From: Salinisphaera sp.
GTDB lineage: Bacteria > Pseudomonadota > Gammaproteobacteria > Nevskiales > Salinisphaeraceae
NCBI RefSeq assembly: GCF_002729955.1
Contig: NZ_PBYA01000012.1
Location: forward strand, 62,001-126,000
DNA length: 64,000 bases
Direction of reading: 5' to 3'
The position numbers and the translations under genes were made by a program. Positions 17,162 through 25,761 of the stretch are shown piece after piece; position 1 is the stretch's first letter; each line of letters begins with the position of its first letter. The notes beneath the pieces are model-generated. The model saw nothing but the letters and a program-made list of their open reading frames with translations. It did no database searches and was not told where the DNA came from.

Positions 17162-17647
17162 TTAGAACATGGTGTTGTCGTTGGCAGCCTCTCCCGGCAC
17201 GGCCTGAATCACGTCCCAGTGTTCGACGATCTGGCCGTCTTCAACGCGAAAGATGTCCACGACCGCCTCGCCGCGATCGTCGGCATCGGTCGTCGAATGC
17301 ACATGCAGCCATACCAGGTCGTCGTTGGCAGCGGTGCGTACGATACGCGCCTTCGAATCCGGGTGGTCCTTGAAGAACTGCTCGAAGTAGTCGACGAACG
17401 GCGCCTTGCCATCGGGCACCTGGGGATTGTGCTGGCGATAATCGTCGGCGACAACGCTCGCCGCCTCGCGGACTTCGTGGTCGTTGAAGAAGCGGTTGTA
17501 GAAGTCCACCACCAGGGCGCGGTTTGCGGACTGCAGGTCTTTTGCGTCGCCCGCGTGCTCGTGCGCCTGCGCCGGCCGGGCCAGGAGAGCGGCCAGGGCG
17601 AGTGGCACGACCACTACGGCCGTTCGCGAAAACTTGATCGGTTTCAT
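17162..17647 (-). CDS. Exported SnoaL/NTF2-like protein
   Basis: A 161-residue protein with an N-terminal signal peptide (KFSRTAVVVVPLALAALLARPAQA, cut after AQA). It is followed by an NTF2-like cone fold with the SnoaL pattern VVDFYNRFFNDHE, VADDYRQHNPQVPDGKAPF and IVEHWDVIQAVPGEA. Relatives are periplasmic proteins annotated as predicted SnoaL-like aldol-condensation enzymes, mostly uncharacterised. The start at 17647 is the signal-peptide ATG; the longer frame to 17869 is antisense-like noise. It follows the NAD(P)-binding reductase by 32 bases and is probably co-transcribed with it under the HxlR-type regulator. Confidence 0.82.
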   Translation of the reverse strand: MKPIKFSRTAVVVVPLALAALLARPAQAHEHAGDAKDLQSANRALVVDFYNRFFNDHEVREAASVVADDYRQHNPQVPDGKAPFVDYFEQFFKDHPDSKARIVRTAANDDLVWLHVHSTTDADDRGEAVVDIFRVEDGQIVEHWDVIQAVPGEAANDNTMF

Positions 17648-17679
17648 TGCGGATTCTCCGGTTGACTTGCTGGACGGTC

Positions 17680-18291
17680 TCAGTAGCCGACGGTGAAACG
17701 TTGGCGCACATGAGCGGGCTGTTCCAGTTCGTCGACCAGCGCGATGGCATAGTCCTCGAATGAAATGCTTGAGCCCTCGGCATGAGTGAGCAGTTCGTCC
17801 TTGCCCAGACGAAAGCGCCCGGTACGTTCGCCGGGAACGAATTCCGCCGAGGGCGACAGAAACGTCCATTCCAGGTCGTCGACGCCGCGCAGATAGTCCA
17901 GGAATACGCCGCCGGCGCTCGCTTCGGGTTTGTAGGCCTCGGGGAAGTCCGGCTGGTCGATGACTTTCTCACCCGGGGCGACTTCCAGGCTGCCCGCGCC
18001 GCCGACCACGAGATAGCGGGATACGCCGGCATCGCGTACCGCACCCACGAGAGTCGCCGCGTCGCTGGCAGTGAAGTGCACTGCGCTGATGACTGCATCG
18101 TGGCCCTTGAGCAACGCGGCGAGGGCGGCGCGATCGTTGGCGTCACCCTGGACGGCGGTCACGTCGGGCAGGGCGGCGATTCGATCGGGGTGACGGGCGA
18201 TCGCCGTGATCTGGTGTCCGCGATCGGAGAGTTCCTTGAGAATCCGGGAGCCGGCATTACCGGAGGCACCGACGAGAGCAACATGGGACAT
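17680..18291 (-). CDS. NAD(P)H-binding oxidoreductase (atypical SDR)
   Basis: A 203-residue Rossmann protein. VALVGASGNAGSRILKEL is the GxxGxxG dinucleotide motif; DVTAVQGDANDRAAL and DLEWTFLSPSAEF are typical of the YwnB/BVRB-like NAD(P)-binding family. The ATG at 18291 has a GAAGGA ribosome-binding site at the right distance; a TTG at 18306 is less likely. It leads a two-gene unit with the SnoaL-like protein and is divergent from an HxlR regulator, the usual arrangement for redox- or electrophile-responsive control. Confidence 0.86.
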   Translation of the reverse strand: MSHVALVGASGNAGSRILKELSDRGHQITAIARHPDRIAALPDVTAVQGDANDRAALAALLKGHDAVISAVHFTASDAATLVGAVRDAGVSRYLVVGGAGSLEVAPGEKVIDQPDFPEAYKPEASAGGVFLDYLRGVDDLEWTFLSPSAEFVPGERTGRFRLGKDELLTHAEGSSISFEDYAIALVDELEQPAHVRQRFTVGY

Positions 18292-18326
18292 GACTGCATC
18301 CTTCAATAAGTATGTAAATAAATATT

Positions 18327-18343
18327 GGTCTAATTAGTAGACC
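18327..18343. promoter_or_regulatory. Candidate HxlR operator
   Basis: The palindrome GGTCTA-ATTAG-TAGACC has perfect 6-base arms. It lies in the AT-rich stretch between the divergent reductase gene and the HxlR-type gene, 36 bases upstream of the reductase ATG. HxlR proteins are winged-helix dimers that bind short palindromes in such shared intergenic regions. The assignment is inferred from position and symmetry. Confidence 0.65.
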
Positions 18344-18448
18344 GTGGGCGTAATCTATGCCACCGTTGACTGCGGTACAAGACGTCATTTTTTCGTGACC
18401 CGGTCATACCCGGCTGACCCTCGGGGGTTGCCGACAAGGAGACAGCCC

Positions 18449-18841
18449 ATGACTAAGACCTCGAAGGACGCGAACTCGCCTGCGTCGGATCCGTTCGTGT
18501 TCGAGCAGCCCTGTCCGATTCGCGATGTGCTCGATCGCATCGGCGATCAATGGAGTCTGCTGGTGCTCGAATCGCTCGCCCCTGCGCGCCGCCGCTTCAG
18601 CGAGCTCCAGCGAGCTATCGGCGATATTTCGAAGCAGATGCTCTCTCGCACCCTCAAGCAACTCGAACAGGACGGCTTCATTACGCGTACCGTCTACCCC
18701 GAGGTGCCGCCGCGGGTGGAGTACGAACTGACCGAGCTCGGCCGTTCCTTCGAGCAGCCGATGCGTGAGCTCGTACAGTGGGCCGATAGCAACCATCGGC
18801 AGATCGTCGAAGCCCGGGCACGCTATCGCGCCACGCGATGA
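18449..18841 (+). CDS. HxlR-family transcriptional regulator
   Basis: A 130-residue winged-helix regulator. CPIRDVLDRIGDQWSLLVLESL gives the conserved N-terminal Cys and the I-G-x-x-W helix, RRFSELQRAIGDISKQMLSRTL is the recognition helix region, and EYELTELGRSF is the wing. HxlR proteins sense electrophiles such as formaldehyde, methylglyoxal or quinones, often through that Cys. The ATG at 18449 follows a clear AAGGAG ribosome-binding site. It is divergent from the NAD(P)H-binding reductase it probably controls. Confidence 0.9.
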   Translation: MTKTSKDANSPASDPFVFEQPCPIRDVLDRIGDQWSLLVLESLAPARRRFSELQRAIGDISKQMLSRTLKQLEQDGFITRTVYPEVPPRVEYELTELGRSFEQPMRELVQWADSNHRQIVEARARYRATR

Positions 18842-18983
18842 CACAGACTTTGAGGCGCGCCGGGCGAGCGATGCCTGCCGCGTTACACTGCGCGCCGCTT
18901 CATGCAGTCCAGAGATTCACGATGCTTGCCAGAGCCCGCTGCGCGCCAACGCAGCGCCACGATTCGCCCGGGGTTGATAAGCG

Positions 18984-19625
18984 ATGAGCTATGCCGTCAA
19001 GGAGATGTTTCTCACCCTGCAGGGCGAGGGCGCCCAGACGGGTCGCGCCTCGTTGTTCTGTCGCTTTGCGGGCTGCAATCTCTGGAGCGGCCGGGAAAAG
19101 GATCGCGGCCACGCCATCTGCCAGTTCTGCGATACCGATTTCGTGGGCGTTGACGGCCCGGGCGGCGGCCGTTTCAAGAATGCCGAGGCCCTTGCCGAAC
19201 GAGCACGCGAAATCTGGGATGAGACCGCGAACCAGGGGGGCACGCCCTATATCGTCTGCACCGGCGGGGAGCCCTTGCTCCAGCTGGACGATTCGCTCAT
19301 CGACGCCCTGCATGCGGTGGGCTTCGAAATCGCGGTGGAAACCAATGGCACCCTGAAAGCGTCGCCGGCCATCGACTGGGTCTGTGTCAGCCCCAAGGCC
19401 GGTAGTACGCTCGTGCAGACCCACGGCAACGAACTCAAGCTGGTCTGGCCCCAGCCGGGTTTCACGCTCGAGCAGTTCGAAACGCTGGCCTTCGAGCGCT
19501 TCTATCTACAGCCCATGGACGGCCCGGCGCGCGAGGCCAACGTGGCCACCTGTATCGAAACCGCCCTCGGCCGCCCACAGTGGCGGCTGTCGCTGCAGAC
19601 CCACAAGATGATCGGCATCGCCTGA
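18984..19625 (+). CDS. queE: 7-carboxy-7-deazaguanine synthase QueE
   Basis: A 213-residue radical-SAM enzyme. It converts 6-carboxytetrahydropterin to 7-carboxy-7-deazaguanine on the way to queuosine and preQ0. The Fe-S ligands sit in CX14CX2C spacing, from GCNLWSG to ICQFCDTDF, as in the Burkholderia type. GGGRF, CTGGEPLLQLD and FEIAVETNGT follow family order. It is followed by queD 193 bases downstream in the same direction, but queC is not in the window. Confidence 0.93.
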   Translation: MSYAVKEMFLTLQGEGAQTGRASLFCRFAGCNLWSGREKDRGHAICQFCDTDFVGVDGPGGGRFKNAEALAERAREIWDETANQGGTPYIVCTGGEPLLQLDDSLIDALHAVGFEIAVETNGTLKASPAIDWVCVSPKAGSTLVQTHGNELKLVWPQPGFTLEQFETLAFERFYLQPMDGPAREANVATCIETALGRPQWRLSLQTHKMIGIA

Positions 19626-19818
19626 GTGATTGACGGGTGCGGCTGGGCGCCAGTGTGGCTGAGCACCGACAGGCCCGCGGGTGAGGTCGCTCATGACGGG
19701 TCATCCGTCGACCTCGCGGCTTGCGTAGAATGGCTGCGCTAGAGAGGCGGTATCCGCGTAAAAACGGACTGAGTACGGCCACCATCCGCCGCCATTCGTC
19801 TATCTGCCTGGAGACGTC

Positions 19819-20346
19819 TTGACCGCAGCCTATCGTATCCGTCGTCAGATCGGCATCGACGCCGGCCACCGCATACGCCTGCACGGCAGCAAGTGCCGGC
19901 ATCTGCACGGCCACCGCTATACCGTGGAAGCCGTCTGCGAGGCCGCTGAGCTGGCCGACGCCGGCGAGCAGACCGGCATGGTCCTGGATTTCGCCTTTCT
20001 CAAGGACGAAATGCTCGGTGAGATCGACAGCCCCTGCGACCACGGCTTTATCGCCGAAGCGGCGGATACCGAACTTCTGGCCTTGTTTACGCCGGCGGGC
20101 ACCGACCCGGGCGAATTCGCGCAGGCGCTGGCGGAAGAGGTAAACGCCCAGGGCTTCGCCGTGTCGACTGATACCGCGTTGGGCACGAAGCTCTATGTGA
20201 TCGGCGCACCGCCGACTGCGGAAAACCTGGCACGCCACTGGTTCGAACGACTGGCGCCGCGGGTGGCACAACGCAGTGCCGGCCGAGCCCGGCTGACGCG
20301 CGTGGTCGTCTGGGAAACACCCAACTGCGCAGCCGAATGGCCCTGA
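19819..20346 (+). CDS. queD: 6-carboxytetrahydropterin synthase QueD
   Basis: A 175-residue protein of the 6-pyruvoyl-tetrahydropterin-synthase fold. It turns dihydroneopterin triphosphate into 6-carboxytetrahydropterin for queuosine synthesis. GHRIRLHGSKCRHLHGHRY holds the zinc His residues and the catalytic Cys, DFAFLKDEM and CDHGF follow, and the last third has VWETPNCAAEW. It is longer than E. coli QueD (about 120 residues), with added loops. The start is a TTG at 19819, preceded by GGAG at a good distance. Confidence 0.92.
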   Translation: MTAAYRIRRQIGIDAGHRIRLHGSKCRHLHGHRYTVEAVCEAAELADAGEQTGMVLDFAFLKDEMLGEIDSPCDHGFIAEAADTELLALFTPAGTDPGEFAQALAEEVNAQGFAVSTDTALGTKLYVIGAPPTAENLARHWFERLAPRVAQRSAGRARLTRVVVWETPNCAAEWP

Positions 20347-20364
20347 GTTGAAGCGCAGACGAGT

Positions 20365-20895
20365 CTAAGCGTCGGCGGGTGCTTCGAAGATGACGGGAAA
20401 GGCCGCATCCGAGCCGTTGCATTCGCTTCGCGCGCGATACTCGCGCAGCCGGAAATCGCTGCCCTCCCATTGCCAGCGGCGGGGGCCGCCGCAGTCACCG
20501 AGGCCACGATCCTTGTACTGGTCGGACAAAATACCGGTTTGCGGATCGAATGCAGGATCGAACAGATCCGCGGTGCCGGTCCAGCTCTGGTCGCGCCATA
20601 GGGCGAACAGTAGGCGGCGCGGGGCGCCATCCTCGGGGACAACGACCGCGTTGTAGGCCGTCTGATAAGAGCCGCGAATGCAGGGCACCAGCCAGAGCAT
20701 GCCGCCGGCATCGGGCAGCGCATAGCTGCGTGCATCGGCGGCCAGGGCAGGGTCGGCCGTGCCGTCACAGGCGAGTTCGGTTGCCGGCGCCGGGCGCGCC
20801 TCTACCGTATCGGCACGGGCCCATGCCGCCTGGCTCAGCGCCAGGGCGGCGGCCAGCAGGCCCGACGTCAGGACAGCCAATCGATCAGTACGCAT
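20365..20895 (-). CDS. Exported DUF1176-like protein
   Basis: A 176-residue protein with a signal peptide (LAVLTSGLLAAALALSQAAWARA). The body has the DUF1176 C-terminal pattern: LWLVPCIRGSYQTAYNAVVV, FDPQTGILSDQYKDRGLGDCG and RRWQWEGSDFRLREYRARSEC, with two likely disulfide Cys pairs. Family members are periplasmic proteins of unknown function. The C-terminal end converges with queD. There is no partner gene. Confidence 0.78.
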   Translation of the reverse strand: MRTDRLAVLTSGLLAAALALSQAAWARADTVEARPAPATELACDGTADPALAADARSYALPDAGGMLWLVPCIRGSYQTAYNAVVVPEDGAPRRLLFALWRDQSWTGTADLFDPAFDPQTGILSDQYKDRGLGDCGGPRRWQWEGSDFRLREYRARSECNGSDAAFPVIFEAPADA

Positions 20896-21253
20896 GAGGC
20901 GCTGCGCGGTTGTGTATGGCCAGCGGGATTATAGGCAGGCAGCAAAGGCGTCGCTATCGAACGAGCCGATTAACCGGCATCAAAACAGCTGACTCTGTCA
21001 GCCGTTTTCAACGCTTTCAAAAATCAAGGCCGGCGCGTGTCCGCCCCTGATTTCCAATAGCTTCGCGGCCGTCGGCCGCGCCGAAGTGACTCAGCCATAA
21101 AGTGATGTGTGTTCGTTCAATTCGTAGCGGCGCGACCCATCTACCGGCCCGGATAGCCGTCGTAAAAAAGTGATCCCCGGTATGATTGCCGCGCCGGTGC
21201 GTATTGTCGGCGGGGGACGGGATAAACGACGGCACAGACGGGGACGGGTAGAC
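20896..21253. other. Intergenic region with a perfect-stem hairpin
   Basis: No gene is supported in these 358 bases between divergent genes. At 20982-21008 AAAAC and GTTTT flank GCTGAC/GTCAGC around a TCT loop, forming an 11-pair stem with one central mismatch that reads as terminator-like on both strands. It stands upstream of both neighbours, so it may end a short transcript or act as an operator. I see nothing further to interpret in the rest. Confidence 0.55.
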
Positions 21254-22393
21254 GTGCGATCGGAAGACGAGTCGAGGCATCCACTACTGGGGCTGTGGTA
21301 CTGGCTGATAGAAGGCGATACACAGTCGCCCGAACAGCGCATGAACCGAAGTTTTCTGTTCTGCGCCGCGGTCGGCTGCTTCAGCGGCGCAATACTCAAT
21401 TATTTCGCTGGACTGACCGACATAATCTATATCGTGACGGTCACGATCATCGGCGTCGGCCTGCTCGCCATGTGGGTGTATCTGCGGCGTGGCCACGACG
21501 CCGGGCATTCGGCGATGGTGGCCAGCTGCCTTGTGGCCATTGGCCTTCTGCCGCTCAACTGGTTTTACAACCAGGGCACGCAGGGCCCCAGCCTGCTGCT
21601 GTTCCTGGCCGTGGGCGGCTATGCCTTCTGCCTGCTGCTGGTCGAGCCCATGCAGCGACTCGTGATCGCGCTGCTTTTTCTGATGGTGCCCTACGGGCTG
21701 ATCTACCTGGATTACCGCTTCCCCGACTGGATCGACCCTTACCCCTCGGATGCCGCCCACGCCATCGATGCCGCAGCGACATATACGATCTGTGTGGTGC
21801 TGCTGCTGGTCATGGTGAGCGGTTTCTTTCGCCGTTTCGAAAGCGAGCACCGGCTGCTCAACGAGTACGCCGAAAAACTGCGCGAGGCGGGCCTGCGCGA
21901 CAGCCTCACGGGGCTGTTCAACCATGGCTCGTTCTACGCTCTCGCTGATGCCTATTGTCGCCAGGCCGAGCAGACGCCGAGCGAGCCGGGCGCGCTCATC
22001 ATCTACGATCTGGACTACTTCAAGACCGTCAATGACACCTACGGCCACGTCTACGGCGACACCACCCTTAAATTCTTCTCTCGCGTGCTGCGGGAGCTGG
22101 TGGATGCACGCGGCGGTACCGCCGGGCGCTGCGGCGGGGAAGAGTTCGCGGTACTGATGCCCGGCGCGCGTCAGGCGGAAGTGCAAGAACTGGATTCGCG
22201 TCTGCGTGACGTGCTTGAGGCGCAACCGCTCGAATACGGGCCGGTTCGATTCAGCGGTGGTGTCGCGTTGGAACCGGCGGCGAGCATCAAGGCCTGGATG
22301 ATGCGTGCCGACCAGGCGCTCTACGACGCCAAGTGCCGGGGACGCGATCGAACGGTTTTCTACCATCAATCCGAGACTGATGGCGTTGCATGA
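21254..22393 (+). CDS. Membrane GGDEF-domain diguanylate cyclase
   Basis: A protein of about 379 residues with roughly six N-terminal membrane helices and no known sensor domain, then a short linker (LNEYAEKLREAGLRDSLTGL) into a GGDEF domain with active-site GGEEF in GRCGGEEFAVL and the substrate segment IIYDLDYFKTVNDTYGH. It should make c-di-GMP. The RxxD inhibitory site expected five residues before GGEEF is not present, so product feedback may be lost. A GTG at 21254 is a plausible start; the frame is open to 21170. Confidence 0.86.
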   Translation: MRSEDESRHPLLGLWYWLIEGDTQSPEQRMNRSFLFCAAVGCFSGAILNYFAGLTDIIYIVTVTIIGVGLLAMWVYLRRGHDAGHSAMVASCLVAIGLLPLNWFYNQGTQGPSLLLFLAVGGYAFCLLLVEPMQRLVIALLFLMVPYGLIYLDYRFPDWIDPYPSDAAHAIDAAATYTICVVLLLVMVSGFFRRFESEHRLLNEYAEKLREAGLRDSLTGLFNHGSFYALADAYCRQAEQTPSEPGALIIYDLDYFKTVNDTYGHVYGDTTLKFFSRVLRELVDARGGTAGRCGGEEFAVLMPGARQAEVQELDSRLRDVLEAQPLEYGPVRFSGGVALEPAASIKAWMMRADQALYDAKCRGRDRTVFYHQSETDGVA

Positions 22394-22417
22394 GGCCGGC
22401 CGACGGTAGGACTTGGG

Positions 22418-23869
22418 CTACGCCGATGCGTCCTCCGTGGCAACGCCGCGCCCGAGCCCGGCCAGCAACGCCATCGCGAGCAGAACGGCCGTACAGGCCA
22501 CCAGAAACGCATCCGAGAATGCGGCGGTGGCCGCCGCGCCTTCGTAAAATGGATTCAACGCTGGCGCGGCCTGTTGCTGGCGGGCGGTGAGCACCGAGCC
22601 GAACACGGCGGCACCGCTGCCGGCACCCATGAAGAAGAACAGCTGATAGATGCCGAAGCCCACCCCGGCGATCTCGGGCGATAGCGCCTTGGACGCCGCA
22701 TTCGCGGCCGGTGAGGTGACGCCCGCATAGCCGATGCTGGCAATCACCAGCGCAATGGTCACCATCCAGGGGGCGGCGCCCACCGCGAACGAGGACATGA
22801 ACAATAGCCCGCACAGCAGCCAGGTCAGGCTGATGCCGAGTACCGGGCGCGGGCCGAATTTATCGGACAGCCGGCCGATCGTGGGGGCCAGCAGGGCCAC
22901 GGCAATCGCCCCCGGTGCGACCACGAGGCCGGTTTCGAAGGCGGTCAGGCCCAGTTTGTTGATAAGCAGCAGCGGGGTCAGAAACAGCCCGCCGCCGATG
23001 AACGCGGCCTGGGAGAGCAGGGCGATCGCGGCCGCCGAAAGAAACTGGCGGTTGCCGAACAGGGCCGGCGGGGCAAACGGATGGCTGGCCGTGCGAATAC
23101 GCCACACGAACAGCCCGATCAGCGCCGCTGCCAGCAGCAGCGCGCCCCAGGCGTGGGGCGCGGCCAGCCCGGAATGATTGGCCGCCGTGATGCCGAACAA
23201 CAGGGAAGCCGCGCCGAGTGCGAGCAGCAGGCCGCCCGGCAGGTCGAGGCGGGCAAAGCGATGGGGCTGGCGTGCGCGCTCTGCGTTCAGATCCGGCAGG
23301 AAACGCCAGGCTGCAACGAATAGCAGGCAGATCACGGTCAACGTGCCGAAGAAAAGCACGCGCCAGCCAAAGGCGCTGACGCCAAGCCCGCCAATGAGCG
23401 GCCCGGTGGCCGCGCCCAGCCCGATCGCCGAGGAGAGCGTACCGAACACCACGCCCCGCTTGCCCGGCGCGAACAGCCGGGCGACCGAGCCGAATGCCAG
23501 AGAGGGAATTGCGGCAGCGCCGGCGGCCTGAATGGCGCGGCCGGCAACCAGCCAGCCGAAGCCGGGGGCCAGCGCACAGGTCAACGAACCGATGCCGAAG
23601 ATCACCAGCGCCGAGAGAAACGTCAGCCGGAAGCTGTAGCTGTCGGACACGCGCCCGTAGAGCGCGACTCCGGTCGCAAACACGATCGAAAACGCCGTGA
23701 TCACCCAGCCCGACAGGCTGGGCGAGACGTCGAGCCCGGTGCTGATGGTGGGGATGGCGACGTTCACCATGCTGTTGTTGAGCACGCTCGTGAACGCGGC
23801 CAGCACCATCACCAGCAGCAACGGATTGGTCAGCGGCGAGGCGGATGCGGTATCGGAAAAGCGATTCAT
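22418..23869 (-). CDS. MFS drug/solute exporter (DHA2 type)
   Basis: A 483-residue membrane protein with 12-14 predicted helices. The N-terminal helix pair with NNSMVNVAIPTIS, the motif A segment LYGRVSDSYSFR, and motif C-like SSAIGLGAATGPLIGG mark the drug:H+ antiporter-2 branch of the major facilitator superfamily (EmrB/QacA-like). It should expel hydrophobic or cationic compounds through the inner membrane in exchange for protons. No EmrA-like periplasmic partner or regulator is adjacent. It converges on the GGDEF gene. Confidence 0.86.
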   Translation of the reverse strand: MNRFSDTASASPLTNPLLLVMVLAAFTSVLNNSMVNVAIPTISTGLDVSPSLSGWVITAFSIVFATGVALYGRVSDSYSFRLTFLSALVIFGIGSLTCALAPGFGWLVAGRAIQAAGAAAIPSLAFGSVARLFAPGKRGVVFGTLSSAIGLGAATGPLIGGLGVSAFGWRVLFFGTLTVICLLFVAAWRFLPDLNAERARQPHRFARLDLPGGLLLALGAASLLFGITAANHSGLAAPHAWGALLLAAALIGLFVWRIRTASHPFAPPALFGNRQFLSAAAIALLSQAAFIGGGLFLTPLLLINKLGLTAFETGLVVAPGAIAVALLAPTIGRLSDKFGPRPVLGISLTWLLCGLLFMSSFAVGAAPWMVTIALVIASIGYAGVTSPAANAASKALSPEIAGVGFGIYQLFFFMGAGSGAAVFGSVLTARQQQAAPALNPFYEGAAATAAFSDAFLVACTAVLLAMALLAGLGRGVATEDASA

Positions 23870-24076
23870 TCAACGCGCGGGGTCGGAAAAACGGCGCTTA
23901 CTGTGCCATGAAGCGGTTGCAAAAACGTGAGTCGTTACCGCGCTCGCCTGCCGTGATCGGTTCATGACGGGCGTCGGGATCGGAATCAACGCTTGAAAAA
24001 GTCCAGTCTGGCCTGCATGCACGACAGGGTAAGCAAGAACACGATACGAACAACGTCTGGAGAACGATCGATCATC

Positions 24077-25237
24077 ATGACCGATTCCAAAGAGAACGAA
24101 AGCCCGGAAACCCATGCGCCGATGCTGCAGTGGCGCGATATCAACGCGCTCACGCTGGCCGACGAGTCGCCCTGCGTGACGATCTATGTGCCGACCACGC
24201 CGGTATCCAACTACCGAGAAGAAAACCGCATCCTCTACAAGGATCAGGTCAAGAAGGTGGGCGAGGCGCTCGAACAGCGCGACATGGACAAGTACGAACG
24301 CGACGCGTTGCTCGAACAGCTTGAGTCGGTAGGCGCCAACGAAGTGTTCTGGACGCACCAGCAGTATGGTCTGGCCGTATTCGCCTCGTCCAAACGCTTT
24401 ACCGTGCGTCGCATGATGACCAGCCCGGCCGAAGCCCAGGGCATCGTGGCCGACTCCTTCCACCTGCGTCCGGCGCTGCGCGCGGCCTCGAACTGGATGG
24501 ACTATCAGGTGCTGTGCGTGAGCGTGCAGGATGTCGCGCTCTACGATGCCAATCAGGACGCGATCGTCGAAGTGGACCTGCATAGCGACGTGCCGCGTGG
24601 CATGGGCGACGCACTCGGCAAGCCGGACACCTCGCCCAACCGCAAGGATTCCGAGAGCGCCGGCAGCAACAGCACCGATCTGAAGAACTACTTCAAGGAA
24701 GTCGACAAGGCGATCCGTGCCTATCACGGCAATACGATTCGCCCGCTCGTGCTTGCGGCCGTGGCCGAACACCAGGGGCTGTATCGCGAGGTGAGCGAGC
24801 ATCCCAACCTGCTCGAAAATGGGCTGGATCACGACCCGTTCGAGGCCATCCGCCAGAGCAATCTCGGCGAACAGGCCTGGCAGATCGCCGAGCGCGCCAC
24901 CCGTGACAACATCGAACAGATCATTGACCGCTACAACGAACGCGCCGCGCACAAGGAAGGCGCCAGCGCGCTCGAAGACGTGGCCTATTCGGCCACCATC
25001 GGCCAGATCGATACGCTGCTGATCGACGAGACCGCCCGTGTGGAAGGCTCGGTCGATGGCAATGGTCGGATCGAATATGGCGCGGCCGGCGACGGCTATA
25101 CCGACGACGTGCTCGACAAGATCGCCGAGTTCGTCATCGCAAGCGACGGCGACGTGAAGTTCGTGCCGGGCAACATGATGCCCACGGACACCGGCGTGGC
25201 CGCGGTGCTGCGCTATGCGATGGAGCCGGAAACATAA
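24077..25237 (+). CDS. baeRF3-domain protein (bacterial release-factor-1-like family)
   Basis: A 386-residue protein of the bacterial archaeo-eukaryotic release factor family 3. Marks are SPCVTIYVPTTPVSNYREE, KDQVKKVGEAL, YGLAVFASSKRF near residue 95, VLCVSVQDVALYDAN, and a C-terminal block LIDETARVEGSVDGNGRIEYG. It resembles the fold of eukaryotic eRF1/Pelota. Its role in ribosome rescue is suggested by family comparison but unproven. The ATG at 24077 follows a GGAG at a rather long distance. It stands as a single transcript with its own terminator. Confidence 0.82.
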   Translation: MTDSKENESPETHAPMLQWRDINALTLADESPCVTIYVPTTPVSNYREENRILYKDQVKKVGEALEQRDMDKYERDALLEQLESVGANEVFWTHQQYGLAVFASSKRFTVRRMMTSPAEAQGIVADSFHLRPALRAASNWMDYQVLCVSVQDVALYDANQDAIVEVDLHSDVPRGMGDALGKPDTSPNRKDSESAGSNSTDLKNYFKEVDKAIRAYHGNTIRPLVLAAVAEHQGLYREVSEHPNLLENGLDHDPFEAIRQSNLGEQAWQIAERATRDNIEQIIDRYNERAAHKEGASALEDVAYSATIGQIDTLLIDETARVEGSVDGNGRIEYGAAGDGYTDDVLDKIAEFVIASDGDVKFVPGNMMPTDTGVAAVLRYAMEPET

Positions 25238-25287
25238 ACACGGCGCTTGAAGCATCCGCCAGCCCCAACGCGCTGGCAAGTTGAGCG

Positions 25288-25320
25288 AAAGGCGGTCATT
25301 GTTTCAGTGACCGCCTTTTT
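25288..25320 (+). terminator. Rho-independent terminator of the baeRF3 gene
   Basis: AAAGGCGGTCA (25288-25298) pairs perfectly with TGACCGCCTTT (25308-25318) around a nine-base loop, followed by T residues to 25320. It lies 50 bases past the stop codon. Confidence 0.92.
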
Positions 25321-25379
25321 CGTGGGCGGCACAAACGCGGTGCGCAAGCCCGTTCATCGCCGACCCCCGGAGGCTTTTC

Positions 25380-25691
25380 ATGATCGTTCGTATGACCATG
25401 CTCGCTCTTGGCACGCTGCTGGCCGCGACTACCGCGCAGGCGGCCGACACGGCTGCCGCGCAAACGGCCGGTGCGCCCGCGGTAACCGTCGAGGGCGCCG
25501 GGGCGACTGCGCCTTCGCCGAATGCCGGCGCCGCGGCCGATCGTAGCCGGCTGGAGCCGGGCCGCGAAGAGTCGGACTACTACGCCACCCCGCCGGACAA
25601 CGACGCCGAGGAGGCGTCCCGCACCGAACGTACCCACGGGTTGGACGATACGGCACGCGACGAGGCGGATATGCCCGAGGCGTCGCGCTAG
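25380..25691 (+). CDS. Small exported acidic protein of unknown function
   Basis: A 103-residue protein with a clear signal peptide (MLALGTLLAATTAQA, cut before AD). The mature part is low-complexity: an Ala/Gly/Pro-rich first half and an acidic, Arg-containing second half (REESDYYATPPDNDAEEASR). I do not recognise it. A GGAGG ribosome-binding site sits at an ideal distance from the ATG, and the preceding terminator makes it an independent unit. It is a small periplasmic, probably disordered, protein. Confidence 0.72.
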   Translation: MIVRMTMLALGTLLAATTAQAADTAAAQTAGAPAVTVEGAGATAPSPNAGAAADRSRLEPGREESDYYATPPDNDAEEASRTERTHGLDDTARDEADMPEASR

Positions 25692-25761
25692 CGCCGGCGC
25701 GCGCTCCCGGCCGCGGGCAGGGCGTCTTCGTTGCCGACGCCAGTCAGCACGACGCCGCGCC

